Both the position numbers and the translations under genes were made by a program. From positions 2,923,501-2,987,500 of the forward strand of contig NZ_CP127162.1 in assembly GCF_030263935.1 (NCBI RefSeq): 64,000 nucleotides of DNA, written 5' to 3'. This DNA comes from Paenibacillus polygoni. Its GTDB lineage: Bacteria; Bacillota; Bacilli; Paenibacillales; Paenibacillaceae. The stretch's first letter is position 1. Each line of letters starts with the position of its first letter. The notes under the pieces were generated by a model. That model searched no databases, was not told where the DNA came from, and saw only the letters and a program-made list of their open reading frames with translations. Positions 45,417-54,590 of the stretch are shown here, piece after piece.

Positions 45417-45812
45417 TTATTGTTTAAGAAGGATACCCAGTTCAACTATTTTCTCTTGATCCGGAGCTTCTTGTATACTCCTAATCTTTTCTTTAAGTTT
45501 ATCTGTATCTTTTATAGTTTGATCATTTCCTATTTTCTCTTGTATGAGAAATGCTAAATTGAAGCTTATTTTCATATCAGAGTAATACGATAAAGTATCA
45601 ATGATGGATGCCGAATTTAAAAGAGAAGTATTCGGAATTTTCCCCTCTTCTAATTGAGAAGCAAAGAAAGTAAGCTCACTGCTTATTCTTTGATTGAGAT
45701 TGGTCTGAAATATATGTTGTTCATTTTTATGTGACTGATAGAGAAACATATTTAGAAATAAAGATCCAATAAGTAATATCAATAACGCTGGAATGTACTT
45801 TGTTTTTTTCAT
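45417..45812 (-). CDS. Small membrane-anchored or exported hypothetical protein
   Basis: 131 aa: basic N-terminus, one membrane helix (YIPALLILLIGSLFLNMFLY), then a soluble mostly helical part (TNLNQRISSELTFFASQL...DKLKEKIRSIQEAPDQEKIVELG). I do not recognise the family. AGAAGGAT precedes the ATG. Its stop codon lies about 20 bases before the right IS end, so the insertion removed any native terminator but not the coding part. Confidence 0.65.
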   Translation of the reverse strand: MKKTKYIPALLILLIGSLFLNMFLYQSHKNEQHIFQTNLNQRISSELTFFASQLEEGKIPNTSLLNSASIIDTLSYYSDMKISFNLAFLIQEKIGNDQTIKDTDKLKEKIRSIQEAPDQEKIVELGILLKQ

Positions 45813-45892
45813 ATCGATCCTTCTTTTATCACTTGATTTGGTTAAGATTATGAATATTTAAACAGACGGCACATGTATAAACCAATTACAGG

Positions 45893-47356
45893 TTACGAAC
45901 TTACACTGTTCGCTATGTTTTCAGGAATAACGGCTAGCTGATGAAGTATTTTCTGACTGGAGTCATTAAGACCTATCAAGGTAACTTCATTATGACTCTC
46001 TGCATATTTAAGTCTAATTTTATCAATCGCTCCTACAGCCGAATCATCCCAAATATGAGAATCTGAAAAATCAATAACGATATGCTGTTCTTGAACCGAT
46101 GTATCGAACGCTTTTTCAAAACTTTGGGTGGAAGCAAAGAACAATTGTCCTTTTACATAAAACACTTGCTTATTCTCTTTCTTCTCACTTGTTACGGTAA
46201 GTTTAGAAATCTTGGCAACAAAGAAGATGGAACTCAGTAGGACACCAGCAATGACACCTTTCGATAAATCATGAGTTGCTACCACGATGATCACCGTCAT
46301 AAGCATGACAAATGCATCTCCTCGTGGAGCTTTTTTCAAATAACGAAAGGAAGTCCAGTCAAAAGTGCCCACACATACCATGATCATAATTCCCGCTAAT
46401 ACCGGCATGGGCATAAGGACAACAAAATCGCCAAGAACTAGAATGAGGAACATTAAGAAAAGTCCAGCTACGAGGGTAGATAACCTGCTTCTGCCTCCTG
46501 ATTTCACGTTAATGACCGATTGACCAATCATCGCACACCCTGCCATACCGCCAAAGAATCCGTTGATGAAGTTCGCGATGCCTTGTCCTCTTGCTTCTCT
46601 GTTCTTATCACTTTCTGTATCCGTCATATCATCAATAATAGAAGAAGTCAGCAGGGACTCTAATAAACCGACAAGTGCCAGCGCAAAGGAATAAGGTAAA
46701 ATGATCTGCAGCGTATGTAGCGTCAGAGGAACATTAGGAATCAATAAATTGGGAAGAGTTTTTGTAATTGTGCCCATATCTCCTACCGTTTGAAGGTGTA
46801 CACCCGCTACTGTAGAAACAATCGTAAGGACAACAATCGCAATTAAAGGAGCCGGGACCACTTTTACAAACCTTGGAACGAAGATGAGTATCAATAATGT
46901 AATTCCTAGAAAAACAAAGGTCATGGGTGATTTTCCTAAAAAATAGGGGACCTGCGCCATAAAGATAAGAATAGCGAGGGAATTGACAAAACCGATCATT
47001 ACCGCCCTCGGTATAAATTTCATTAGGCGAGCAACCTTGAAAGTACCTAATAGAAACTGAATAACACCGGTTAATATCGTAGCCGCAATCATATACTCAA
47101 TCCCATGATCTCTTACAAGCGGGGCGAGCACGAGTGCCATAGCTCCGGTTGCAGCTGAAATCATAGCCGGTCTTCCTCCTGCAAACGAAATAATAATGGC
47201 TATACAGAAAGATGCATAAAGACCTACCATCGGACTCACACCTGCGATCAGGGAAAAAGCAATCGCTTCTGGGATCAGCGCCAGCGCAACGACCATACCT
47301 GATAATATATCTGCCCGTACATTAAAAAACCAGTTGCGTTTTAACCGTTCAACCAA
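45893..47356 (-). CDS. SulP-family anion transporter with STAS domain
   Basis: 487 aa. About 10-12 membrane segments ([68 protein letters not shown]) and a C-terminal STAS domain ([17 protein letters not shown]...[22 protein letters not shown]). Transports sulfate, bicarbonate or another anion. TTG 47356 is preferred: GGAG lies five bases upstream and [17 protein letters not shown] is the usual N-terminus of close relatives; the ATG at 47407 has no binding site. Substrate unknown. Confidence 0.88.
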   Translation of the reverse strand: MVERLKRNWFFNVRADILSGMVVALALIPEAIAFSLIAGVSPMVGLYASFCIAIIISFAGGRPAMISAATGAMALVLAPLVRDHGIEYMIAATILTGVIQFLLGTFKVARLMKFIPRAVMIGFVNSLAILIFMAQVPYFLGKSPMTFVFLGITLLILIFVPRFVKVVPAPLIAIVVLTIVSTVAGVHLQTVGDMGTITKTLPNLLIPNVPLTLHTLQIILPYSFALALVGLLESLLTSSIIDDMTDTESDKNREARGQGIANFINGFFGGMAGCAMIGQSVINVKSGGRSRLSTLVAGLFLMFLILVLGDFVVLMPMPVLAGIMIMVCVGTFDWTSFRYLKKAPRGDAFVMLMTVIIVVATHDLSKGVIAGVLLSSIFFVAKISKLTVTSEKKENKQVFYVKGQLFFASTQSFEKAFDTSVQEQHIVIDFSDSHIWDDSAVGAIDKIRLKYAESHNEVTLIGLNDSSQKILHQLAVIPENIANSVSS

Positions 47357-47500
47357 CTTAACTCCACACCTTTTCATTATGATATAAATCATGTAGTATT
47401 TTTCCATGAGTGTATCACGAATCGTTCCTAAATGGAACCTTTTTGATACTCTGAAGTATGTTATGATTACGAGTAAAAGTATAGTTTAGGAGAAAAACCT

Positions 47501-48049
47501 ATGCGCATCGGATATATGAGACCCTATCAGGATGACAAGGAACTGAGCATGCAGACTCGCGCTTTGGATCCGTTGTCCTGTGATAAAATTGTTATAGAAG
47601 AACATGCATCCGCTAAAAGAAGATATGAACTTGAACAATTAATGAATGAACTCAGCAAAGGCGATATCGTTGTTGTATACAAATTGTTTGCACTTGCCGA
47701 TTCGACCAGGCATCTTGTAGAACTACTACAAAAGCTGGAAGAGAAACAAGCTCATCTCTACTCATATGCTGAAGGCATTGATACGAGTAAATCCGAAGGG
47801 TATCCTTTTCCTGAAATCGTCAAACATCTAGTGGATTTTCAGAGTGATGTCATTAGTGAAAAGACGAAAAAAGGACTTTATGAAGCAAAGCAGAAAGGCA
47901 ATCACCCAGGGCGGCCTCGTAAAGCGGATGATAATGTTAAAAGAGCGATTGTTATGTATCAGAGTAATAAGTATAGTCTCGCCCAGATTCGCGAGGAAAC
48001 GGGGATCAGTAAATCGACGCTGTACCGTTACTTGGACTCTGAAAATTAA
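47501..48049 (+). CDS. Serine-recombinase-like protein without catalytic residues
   Basis: 182 aa with resolvase-fold N-terminus (RIGYMRPYQDDKELSMQTRAL, KGDIVVVYKLFALADSTRHLVELLQKLEEK) and a Hin-type helix-turn-helix (GRPRKADDNVKRAIVMYQSNKYSLAQIREETGISKSTLYRYL). Active resolvases read YARVST.DQ here; the nucleophile Ser is replaced by Tyr9, and the two arginines of KLDRLGR are replaced (KLFALAD). Strand exchange therefore seems impossible. Probably a DNA-binding regulator or architectural protein. AGGAG precedes the ATG. Not next to inverted repeats of a mobile element. Confidence 0.85.
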   Translation: MRIGYMRPYQDDKELSMQTRALDPLSCDKIVIEEHASAKRRYELEQLMNELSKGDIVVVYKLFALADSTRHLVELLQKLEEKQAHLYSYAEGIDTSKSEGYPFPEIVKHLVDFQSDVISEKTKKGLYEAKQKGNHPGRPRKADDNVKRAIVMYQSNKYSLAQIREETGISKSTLYRYLDSEN

Positions 48050-48088
48050 TAATTTGAGGATGAATCAAATTTAGGTACAGGAAACAAG

Positions 48089-48136
48089 AAAAAGAGCAAT
48101 TCAGCCTTAACGCACAGGCAGAAAAGCTCTTTTTTC
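48089..48136. terminator. Bidirectional terminator
   Basis: AAAAAGAGC pairs with GCTCTTTTT, with inner GCC/GGC pairing, between two convergent genes. Confidence 0.7.
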
Positions 48137-48169
48137 AATCGATCATTCCCTATTTATTAAGAGTACTAC

Positions 48170-49285
48170 TTACTCAATCTTCAGCTTCTGTGTCCAGGTT
48201 TTCCCTCCGTCTTTGGTCAGATAAATAGCCCCATCTGAACTGGTATCCGCCATCCAGCCTATTTTCCCATCAACAAAATCAATATCGTTTTCGAAACCGG
48301 TGATCGGCGGCATGTTAGTCCAAGTTTGGCCTCCATTATCGGAGCGTCCTACTCCAATCTTCTCACCTGCCGGGGAGAATCCCCCAAGGTAAACGATGCC
48401 TTGTGCGATCGATAGGTTTCCAGGATGACCACCCGGAGAAGCGGGTCCTTCTAGCACCATACCTGCTGAATTCCCAGGTGCTTCACCTCCGCCTGCTGTA
48501 TTTTGGCTGATTACTTTCGTCCAGCTTTCTCCGTTATTTTTTGAAGAGTACAGCGCATACGATTGTTGGGACATTCCCGTTCCACCGTTAAGTCTAATCC
48601 ACACTTGATTTCTATCTGCCGCAATTTCCCCGCCGCTAATATCTTTTGAAGGGACGGATAAAATAGAGCGCCAGTTCTTGCCTCCATCTGTTGTTTTGTG
48701 AATCTTGTATCCGAAGCCAGGAACCACGACAAGTGCATATCCATTCTGCTCATCTGTGAAATCAGCATATCTCGTATTCGCTGGTGTTTTTATTTTCGTC
48801 CAGTGGTGTCCGCCATCTGCTGTTTTGTAGGTAAATGCCCGAGAGTAACCAAAACCTATGTTTTTGTTCTTAAAAGAGATCCGTTCCAGATTCATAGATC
48901 CCGTTATTATTTTGGTCAGTGTTGTGCCGCCGTCTTTCGTATAGAGCAGAGCATTCGGACCATTCACCGCGGATTTCGCGAGCATCCAACCGGTTGTGTT
49001 ATTAATGAAATCCAGCTGTGTGAATTGCCATGTCCCTGTATAGATCGATTGCCAATCGTTACCGGAGTTTGAAGTACCAATCATAAACCCGTTTCCAGCA
49101 GCTCTCCCGGTAGTACCGCCCAAGAACTGAATATCACGAATCTGAAAATAATCCGAGCCTGCCGGCTTGTTACCAAACAACTCATTCGCTGATCGAGGCG
49201 CTGCCTCTGCTGGAATTACACCCGCTACTAATGCGGCGCTCATTGCAAGTGCTGCTATTCCTTTTGTAAATTTTTTTATTTTCAT
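48170..49285 (-). CDS. Secreted BNR/Ycf48-like beta-propeller protein
   Basis: 371 aa. Signal peptide 1-28 ending PAEA. Repeated T-x-DGG-x-x-W units (YTKDGGTTLTKI, KTADGGHHWTKI, KTTDGGKNWRSI, SSKNNGESWTKV, RSDNGGQTWTNM, LTKDGGKTWTQK) form a sialidase/Ycf48-type propeller. No catalytic sialidase residues can be assigned, so the name is structural. AGGAGG lies before the ATG. Exported or cell-surface; partner unknown. Confidence 0.85.
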   Translation of the reverse strand: MKIKKFTKGIAALAMSAALVAGVIPAEAAPRSANELFGNKPAGSDYFQIRDIQFLGGTTGRAAGNGFMIGTSNSGNDWQSIYTGTWQFTQLDFINNTTGWMLAKSAVNGPNALLYTKDGGTTLTKIITGSMNLERISFKNKNIGFGYSRAFTYKTADGGHHWTKIKTPANTRYADFTDEQNGYALVVVPGFGYKIHKTTDGGKNWRSILSVPSKDISGGEIAADRNQVWIRLNGGTGMSQQSYALYSSKNNGESWTKVISQNTAGGGEAPGNSAGMVLEGPASPGGHPGNLSIAQGIVYLGGFSPAGEKIGVGRSDNGGQTWTNMPPITGFENDIDFVDGKIGWMADTSSDGAIYLTKDGGKTWTQKLKIE

Positions 49286-49394
49286 TGACCGTGCCTCCTG
49301 TCTTCTTGACGGATTTTTGTCTACATGTTTTCCTATATGATCTACTTAAACCATATGCGCATATGTAATCATATTCATATAAGAGTGAACTCAT

Positions 49395-49425
49395 AAAAAC
49401 AGACGAACCTTTGGTGGTTCGCCTG
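49395..49425 (-). terminator. Terminator of the fadE-fadD-PaaI unit
   Basis: CGAACC pairs with GGTTCG over a short loop, followed on the minus strand by TCTGTTTTTATG. Confidence 0.7.
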
Positions 49426-49477
49426 AGTTCTATCAGCTAAAATGAACTATCTTCTTTGCCCTGGTTCACGCTTCTAT

Positions 49478-49891
49478 CTATTTTGTGATCCGAAATGATC
49501 CCGTACTTAGGGCAACCAGTTCATGGTCACGATCTAACACTCGTGATTCGGTCGTTAGCGATCGGCCGGTTTCATGAACTATTTTTGCGGTAACGGTAAG
49601 CGGGCCTTTTTTCGCGGGTTTAACGAAATGCACATTCAGGTTACTGGTCACTGAAGCTTCTCCAGGACGCCTTACCATGACCGCAATTCCCATTGCGTTA
49701 TCCATCAGCGAAGAAAGTACACCCCCATGAACAATTCCCATGAGATTCAAATGGTGCGGCTTCGTATCAAGCGTAACCACCACTTCACCCTTTTGAATAG
49801 CTGTAAGCTCACATCCCAGGTATCCCCAAAACGTGTGTTCCGCTGCCTTCGTCAATGACTCAAGATACTGCTTTCCTTCCATGCTCTCCAT
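49478..49891 (-). CDS. PaaI-family hotdog thioesterase
   Basis: 137 aa. HHLNLMGIVHGGVLSSLMDNAMGIAV carries the HGG..S..D active-site pattern of hotdog acyl-CoA thioesterases. ATG 49891 has GGAGG nine bases upstream; the TTG one codon earlier is possible. It hydrolyses acyl-CoA thioesters and lies 41 bases after the fadD-like gene, so it may relieve blocked or excess acyl-CoA during beta-oxidation. Confidence 0.88.
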   Translation of the reverse strand: MESMEGKQYLESLTKAAEHTFWGYLGCELTAIQKGEVVVTLDTKPHHLNLMGIVHGGVLSSLMDNAMGIAVMVRRPGEASVTSNLNVHFVKPAKKGPLTVTAKIVHETGRSLTTESRVLDRDHELVALSTGSFRITK

Positions 49892-49932
49892 CAAAAAGAG
49901 CCTCCTTCTCTATCCGAGCAGGCCGCAAACTT

Positions 49933-51609
49933 TCAACCTGCCGGAGTTTCTTCCTCTTCCTCAAGTAATTTACGACGCAACACTTTACCTACAAGGGTCT
50001 TCGGGAGTGATTCACGGAATACATAGTGTTTAGGCACTTTATAAGCTGCAAGCTGGGAACGACAAAACCGTTCTATATCTTTTGGATCAGGCGCCTTTCC
50101 ATCCTTAAGGACAATATAGGCTTTCACTGTTTCACCGCGGTATGCGTCTTTTATTCCTATTACAACAGCCTCTTTTACTGCTGGATGTTCGTAAAGAACT
50201 TCTTCAATTTCACGCGGATAAATATTGAATCCGCTTGCAATAATCATATCTTTTTTCCGGTCAATAATCGAAAAGTAGCCTTCCTCATCCATAGTTGCCA
50301 TGTCACCGGTAAATAACCACCCGTTTCGAATCGTATCAAAGGTTTCCTCTGGTCTATTCCAATATCCCTTCATCACCTGCGGTCCTTTGACAATGAGTTC
50401 CCCTGCTTCCCCCGGCAGAACTTCTTCACCTGTTGCTGGATTCACCACTTTCGCTTCGGTGTCAGGAACCGGGATACCAATTGTTCCTATCTTTCTTCTC
50501 CCCCATATCGGGTTTACATGCGTTACAGGCGAAGTTTCGGTAAGTCCGTAACCTTCGATTAATTTTCCTTTTGTCAGCTCCTCAAAACGATCTTGCACTT
50601 CAAGCGGAAGCGCAGACGAGCCGCTGATACAGGCATTAATCGAAGATAAGTCGTACTCTTTTATCTTAGGATGATTAATAAGGGCAATATACATCGTCGG
50701 TGCTCCTGGAAAAAGGGTTGGTTTTTTCTTATCGATGATTTTGAGAAGGGAATTTGGATCGAATTTAGGTATGAGGATCAGCATTCCTGCACGGTAGACC
50801 CCTTGGCTGAGAAGCGTAGTAAGCCCAAACACATGAAAACAAGGCAGTACAGCTAAATATCGTTCTTTGCCATTCTCCACTTGATAACACCAATTGGCGG
50901 ATTGGATCGTGTTTGCGATGAGATTCGTGTGGGTTAACATGACCCCTTTTGGAACACCTGTCGTCCCGCCAGTGTACTGTAATAATGCTAAATCATGGTC
51001 TGCATTGACCTTTTCACAGCAAGGTGTATCGTCCGCTGAAGCAAGAAGTGCGGTAAACGAATGGACCGATCGGCTGTATTCAATTTGTGGCAGCGGTCCT
51101 TGTTTTTTTGCGGCGAAGGGATACAGTATTTTTTTGATAAAAGGCAAGTAATCAGGGATCGCCGTAACAATCGTATGCTCAATCATCGTCTCCTCAGCAA
51201 CATTCTGAACTTTTGAATAAAATTGATCCAAGGTAATCATGATCTTCGTCCCTGAATCCTGCAATTGATATGCCAGTTCCCGCTCTACATAGAGCGGATT
51301 CGTCATGACCACGATGCCCCCTGCAAGGAGAGTTCCATAATAGGCAATTACAACCTGGGGACAATTGGGCAGCATAATAGCCACCCGATCCCCCTTCTTA
51401 AGTCTTTTGCTTTTCAGCGCGTTTGCCATACGGTAAGCAGACTCCAGCAGCTTTTTATAACGAATGGTCTTTCCCATAAAATACATGGCCGGCCGGTTCG
51501 GATACTGCTGTGAAGAGCTGATCAAAAACTGCGCCAGATTCTGCTTCGGATAATCAAAACTAGGGGCCACTTCGGTCGGGTAATACGGAAGCCAGGGCTT
51601 TGCATTCAT
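49933..51609 (-). CDS. Long-chain fatty-acid-CoA ligase (FadD/LcfA-like)
   Basis: 558 aa adenylate-forming enzyme: activates fatty acids with ATP and CoA. Seen: LLQYTGGTTGVPKGVMLTH (P-loop A3), GYGLTETSPVTHVNP (A5), NGWLFTGDMATMDEEGYF (A7), DRKKDMIIASGFNIYPREIEE (A8) and LPKTLVGKVLRRKL with the catalytic Lys (A10). AAAGG lies before the ATG. It follows fadE by 88 bases and precedes the PaaI gene, together a beta-oxidation subunit of the cluster. Chain-length preference is not visible. Confidence 0.92.
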   Translation of the reverse strand: MNAKPWLPYYPTEVAPSFDYPKQNLAQFLISSSQQYPNRPAMYFMGKTIRYKKLLESAYRMANALKSKRLKKGDRVAIMLPNCPQVVIAYYGTLLAGGIVVMTNPLYVERELAYQLQDSGTKIMITLDQFYSKVQNVAEETMIEHTIVTAIPDYLPFIKKILYPFAAKKQGPLPQIEYSRSVHSFTALLASADDTPCCEKVNADHDLALLQYTGGTTGVPKGVMLTHTNLIANTIQSANWCYQVENGKERYLAVLPCFHVFGLTTLLSQGVYRAGMLILIPKFDPNSLLKIIDKKKPTLFPGAPTMYIALINHPKIKEYDLSSINACISGSSALPLEVQDRFEELTKGKLIEGYGLTETSPVTHVNPIWGRRKIGTIGIPVPDTEAKVVNPATGEEVLPGEAGELIVKGPQVMKGYWNRPEETFDTIRNGWLFTGDMATMDEEGYFSIIDRKKDMIIASGFNIYPREIEEVLYEHPAVKEAVVIGIKDAYRGETVKAYIVLKDGKAPDPKDIERFCRSQLAAYKVPKHYVFRESLPKTLVGKVLRRKLLEEEEETPAG

Positions 51610-51697
51610 CGAATATCAATCCTTTCCTCTCGGAATGCTTCCTGCTGACCTACTCCTCATCCAAAACGATTTTATATCTAGCAAAGATGATGCGCAG

Positions 51698-53488
51698 TTA
51701 TACGGTATAACGTTCGTTTGTTACCACCCTAGCGGCAATGCTGCGTTTCAGTGCTACCTTGTCTACGGGACTTAATTTTGTTAGTTTTTTCAGCACAGAT
51801 AACTGCATCCGAAGCAGATCACCGGATTCAAGCGAAGTCAGTGTTTCCTTGGCGGCAGCTTCTGCTCTTTGCAGCGCTTCATAAGCATACACTTTCGTCA
51901 TCTCCACCATGTTCAAGACTTTTTCTTCAGATACGCGGGTTAGTTGTTTCTTTGTACGAAGCAGCGTACTCTCCAGTGCAAACACATCAATCAAAATATC
52001 CGCTAGGTTGGATAAAGTCTCTTGTTCTTTCTCTAGGCTGGTACCTAGTTTCTGCACGGCAAAGCCGCCTGTGAGCAGGAATATTTTCTTCACTATATCC
52101 AGAATGTGTTCCTCTTGTCCGAGCACCCCTTCATATTCCTGAGCCGGAACCATTTGCAGCAGTTCACCTTGCAGCCCTTGTGCTTTTTGCAGAAGAGCGA
52201 TTTCCCCTTTTAACGCTTTTTTCACTAAGGTACCAGGTATAAGGAGCCGGTTAATTTCATTCGTTCCTTCAAAAATTCGATTAATACGAGAATCTCGGTA
52301 GATTCGTTCAATTTTATATTCCTGAATGTATCCATACCCTCCATGAATCTGGACTCCTTCATCTGCAATAAAATCGAGACCTTCTGAAGAAAACACTTTA
52401 TTAATCGAGCATTCAATAGCATAATCCGATATTGCGTTTGCGGAGTGAGCACCTGCATCCGGATGATTGTAATCAATGTCTGCGAGCGCTTCATCCAGCA
52501 GCCCCGCTGTACGGTATACCATACTTTCCATCACAAACGTAATAATATTCATTTCAGCCAGTTTTTTACGTATAAGCGGGAAGCTCGAGATCGGTGTTTC
52601 AAATTGTTTGCGCGTATTCGCATACTTGGCACTGAGTTCTATCGATTCTTTCGACGCACCCACAGTACCTGCCGCAAGTTTATACCGACCGATGTTAAGA
52701 ATATTAAAAGCAATTCGGTGACCTTTTCCTATCTCTCCGAGTACATTTTCTTTTGGGACTTTCACATCTTCAAAAAAGAGCGGACGTGTAGAGGAACTTT
52801 TGATTCCCATTTTCTTTTCCTCCGGCCCGATCGTAAATCCTTCCATCTCTTTCTCTACAATAAAAGCAGTGAAATGTTCTCCCTGCACCTTCGCATAGAC
52901 AATGAAAATATCGGCAAATCCCGCATTCGTGATATATAGTTTTGATCCATTTAAAATATAGTGCTCCCCATCCTCTGAGAGCCGAGCTGTTGTCTTTGCA
53001 GCCAGGGCATCTGAACCAGACGTTGGTTCGGTCAGACAGTATGCAGCGATTTTCGCTCCGCTTGCTAAGTCGGGTAAATATTTATGCTTCTGCTCCGCTG
53101 TACCAAAGTAAACGATGGGCAGCGTCCCGATTCCTACGTGAGCTCCAAAGGAAAGGGCAAACCCTGAACTTTTGGAAAAATACTCGGTAATGATCGTTGA
53201 GCTTACTTTATCAAGACCAATTCCTCCAAACATCTCAGGAACATCTGCTCCAAGAAGTCCAAGCTCTCCCGCTTTTTGAAGCAGCTCTACAGTCAGCTCA
53301 TAATTTAGTTTCTCTAGTTCCTCATCTTTAGGAATGACTTCGCCATCAATAAAATCACGAACCGTTTCTCCAATCATCCGGTGTTCTTCGGTAAAATCCT
53401 CGGGGGTTACGATGCGATTCACATCTACGTTATCGATGATAAAACTTCCGCCTTTAATTTTTGGTTCTTTGGTTTGGTTATCGCTCAT
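51698..53488 (-). CDS. fadE: Acyl-CoA dehydrogenase
   Basis: 596 aa FAD enzyme for the first oxidation of acyl-CoA. AAYCLTEPTSGSDALA and LNGSKLYITNAGFADIF are the flavin and substrate signatures; VQIHGGYGYIQEYKIERIYRDSRINRIFEGTNEINR carries the Glu base (E in YEGTNEI-type motif). A ~170-residue C-terminal helical extension is as in Bacillus FadE/YusJ. GGAG lies 11 bases before the ATG. Electrons go to the EtfAB pair at 61.7-63.6 kb. In Bacillus it follows fadA directly; here a 1.2-kb repeat block intervenes. Confidence 0.93.
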   Translation of the reverse strand: MSDNQTKEPKIKGGSFIIDNVDVNRIVTPEDFTEEHRMIGETVRDFIDGEVIPKDEELEKLNYELTVELLQKAGELGLLGADVPEMFGGIGLDKVSSTIITEYFSKSSGFALSFGAHVGIGTLPIVYFGTAEQKHKYLPDLASGAKIAAYCLTEPTSGSDALAAKTTARLSEDGEHYILNGSKLYITNAGFADIFIVYAKVQGEHFTAFIVEKEMEGFTIGPEEKKMGIKSSSTRPLFFEDVKVPKENVLGEIGKGHRIAFNILNIGRYKLAAGTVGASKESIELSAKYANTRKQFETPISSFPLIRKKLAEMNIITFVMESMVYRTAGLLDEALADIDYNHPDAGAHSANAISDYAIECSINKVFSSEGLDFIADEGVQIHGGYGYIQEYKIERIYRDSRINRIFEGTNEINRLLIPGTLVKKALKGEIALLQKAQGLQGELLQMVPAQEYEGVLGQEEHILDIVKKIFLLTGGFAVQKLGTSLEKEQETLSNLADILIDVFALESTLLRTKKQLTRVSEEKVLNMVEMTKVYAYEALQRAEAAAKETLTSLESGDLLRMQLSVLKKLTKLSPVDKVALKRSIAARVVTNERYTV

Positions 53489-53532
53489 TTGGGTGGTAGC
53501 TCCTTCCAGGAGGGGATTTGTGGTGAATCAGC

Positions 53533-53665
53533 GTGGTGCTTTGAATGCGGATCCATTGAGCATCGTTAGGTGGTGCTTCGAATGCGGATCCATTGAGCAT
53601 CGTAAGGTGGTGTTTCGAATGCGGATCGGTGGGCATCGTTAGGTGATGCTTCGAATGCGGATCAT
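53533..53665 (+). repeat. 37-bp tandem repeat, about 3.6 copies
   Basis: GAATGCGGATC recurs at 53543, 53580, 53617 and 53653, giving periods of 37, 37 and 36 bases; the unit runs on as CATTGAGCATCGTTAGGTGG. No spacer-like variation and no associated cas gene, so not CRISPR. Confidence 0.88.
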
Positions 53666-53679
53666 CCTTACGATCGCTG

Positions 53680-53732
53680 TTGAATCTGGATTTCTTGGAT
53701 GGAACTCGGGTAAGGTTGAAATCCAGATTCAA
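53680..53732. repeat. 15-bp perfect inverted repeat
   Basis: TTGAATCTGGATTTC (53680-53694) and its exact reverse complement (53718-53732) enclose 23 bases. No T-run follows. The right arm is part of the dispersed repeat at 53709-53787. Confidence 0.8.
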
Positions 53733-53787
53733 AGACGAGCGCTTCGCTTCTTCAGGACGATTCCGCTTTCTACGCAAGCAGGGTTGG
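53709..53787 (+). repeat. Dispersed repeat copy 1 (partner at 54512-54590)
   Basis: About 80 bases resemble 54512-54590 at most positions (GAAATCCAGRTTCA..., CGCTTNGCTTC, GATTCCGCYTTCTAYGCAAGCAG). The two copies bracket the hexamer and 20-bp arrays. Confidence 0.7.
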
Positions 53788-53835
53788 ATAATGCTTACAA
53801 GATATACTGCTCCTACACAAATTTGGTGTAGGCAA

Positions 53836-53872
53836 GGGCGAGTTTCAAGGTTTCTCCCCTTGAAACTGCCCT
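53836..53872. other. Stem-loop without T-run
   Basis: GTTTCAAGG and CCTTGAAAC form nine pairs, extended by GGGC/GCCC; a second hairpin CCTACAC/GTGTAGG lies just before it (53813-53833). Possible structured RNA or processing site between fadA and fadE. Confidence 0.5.
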
Positions 53873-53892
53873 GGGTAAAGTGACCTACTTAG

Positions 53893-54125
53893 TGCGAGTG
53901 CAAGAACGAGTACGAATGTGAGTGTGAGTGCGAATGCAAGTGCGAGTATGAGTGCAAGTGCGAACGTTAGTGTGAGTATAAGTTCGAGTGTAAGTTCTAG
54001 TGCAAGAACGAGTACGAATGTGAGGTGAGTGCGAATGCAAGTACAAGTGCGAGTATGAGTGCAAGTGAGAGTGTGAGTGTGAGTAAAAGTGCAAGTGCGA
54101 GTATGAGTGTAGGTATGAGTAATGA
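53893..54125 (+). repeat. Degenerate hexamer array (GTGCGA-type), about 39 units
   Basis: Continuous six-base units such as GTGCGA, GTGCAA, GTATGA and GTGTGA. One plus-strand frame reads SASARTSTNVSVSANASASMSAS..., interrupted by a short deletion near 54023 where the frame changes and continues SASMSASESVSVSKSASASMSVG. This Ser-x alternation resembles serine-rich repeat adhesin stalks, but there is no start, signal or flanking domain. Likely a gene relic or a non-coding array. Confidence 0.8.
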
Positions 54126-54275
54126 GGTAATAAGAATCAGCTTGGGCTCGTTTCGCTTCCAGTTTTGCTTCCAGCGCGAATTTTTAAGCTCTATACCGGC
54201 TCACTGCATCCTAATCTAAGGAAGTAACCCTTAGACTGGGATGTTAGACATGAAAGCGGGTACGCGAGTAGCATT

Positions 54276-54415
54276 CAGTAACTCGTAAAACAGTTCGGTA
54301 ATTTATAAGACAGTTTAGTAATTCGTAATACTGTTCAGTAATTCGTAAGATAGTTCAGTAATTCGTAAGACAGTTCAGTAATTCGTAAGACAGTTCAGTA
54401 ATTCGTAAGACATTT
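54276..54415 (+). repeat. 20-bp tandem repeat, seven copies
   Basis: Unit CAGTAATTCGTAAGACAGTT; the last four copies are almost identical, the first three more diverged. No spacers. Confidence 0.9.
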
Positions 54416-54511
54416 TGGGAACTCATGAGGTAATTCAGTTCTCATGGTTCAGTACTCGTTAAACAGTCCATTTTTATCACTGCAGCATTCTATTAGAGGA
54501 TATTAGGTAGG

Positions 54512-54590
54512 TGAAATCCAGGTTCATAAAGGGAACGCTTGCTTCCCCAGAATGATTCCGCCTTCTATGCAAGCAGATTAGAGCGGGTGA
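54512..54590 (+). repeat. Dispersed repeat copy 2
   Basis: Partner of 53709-53787. Lies about 115 bases before the fadA stop codon region. Confidence 0.7.

Noticed and set aside
47501..48049. Active resolvase or integrase marking a genomic island
   Set aside because: Catalytic residues are replaced and no att-like repeats were found around it.
53478..54219. Open frames across the repeat block, including a His-Ser dipeptide frame and SASxS frames
   Set aside because: Generated by tandem repeats without starts, ribosome binding sites or flanking domains; listed as repeats instead.
53533..54415. CRISPR-like arrays
   Set aside because: Repeats are directly adjacent with no unique spacers, and no cas genes are present.
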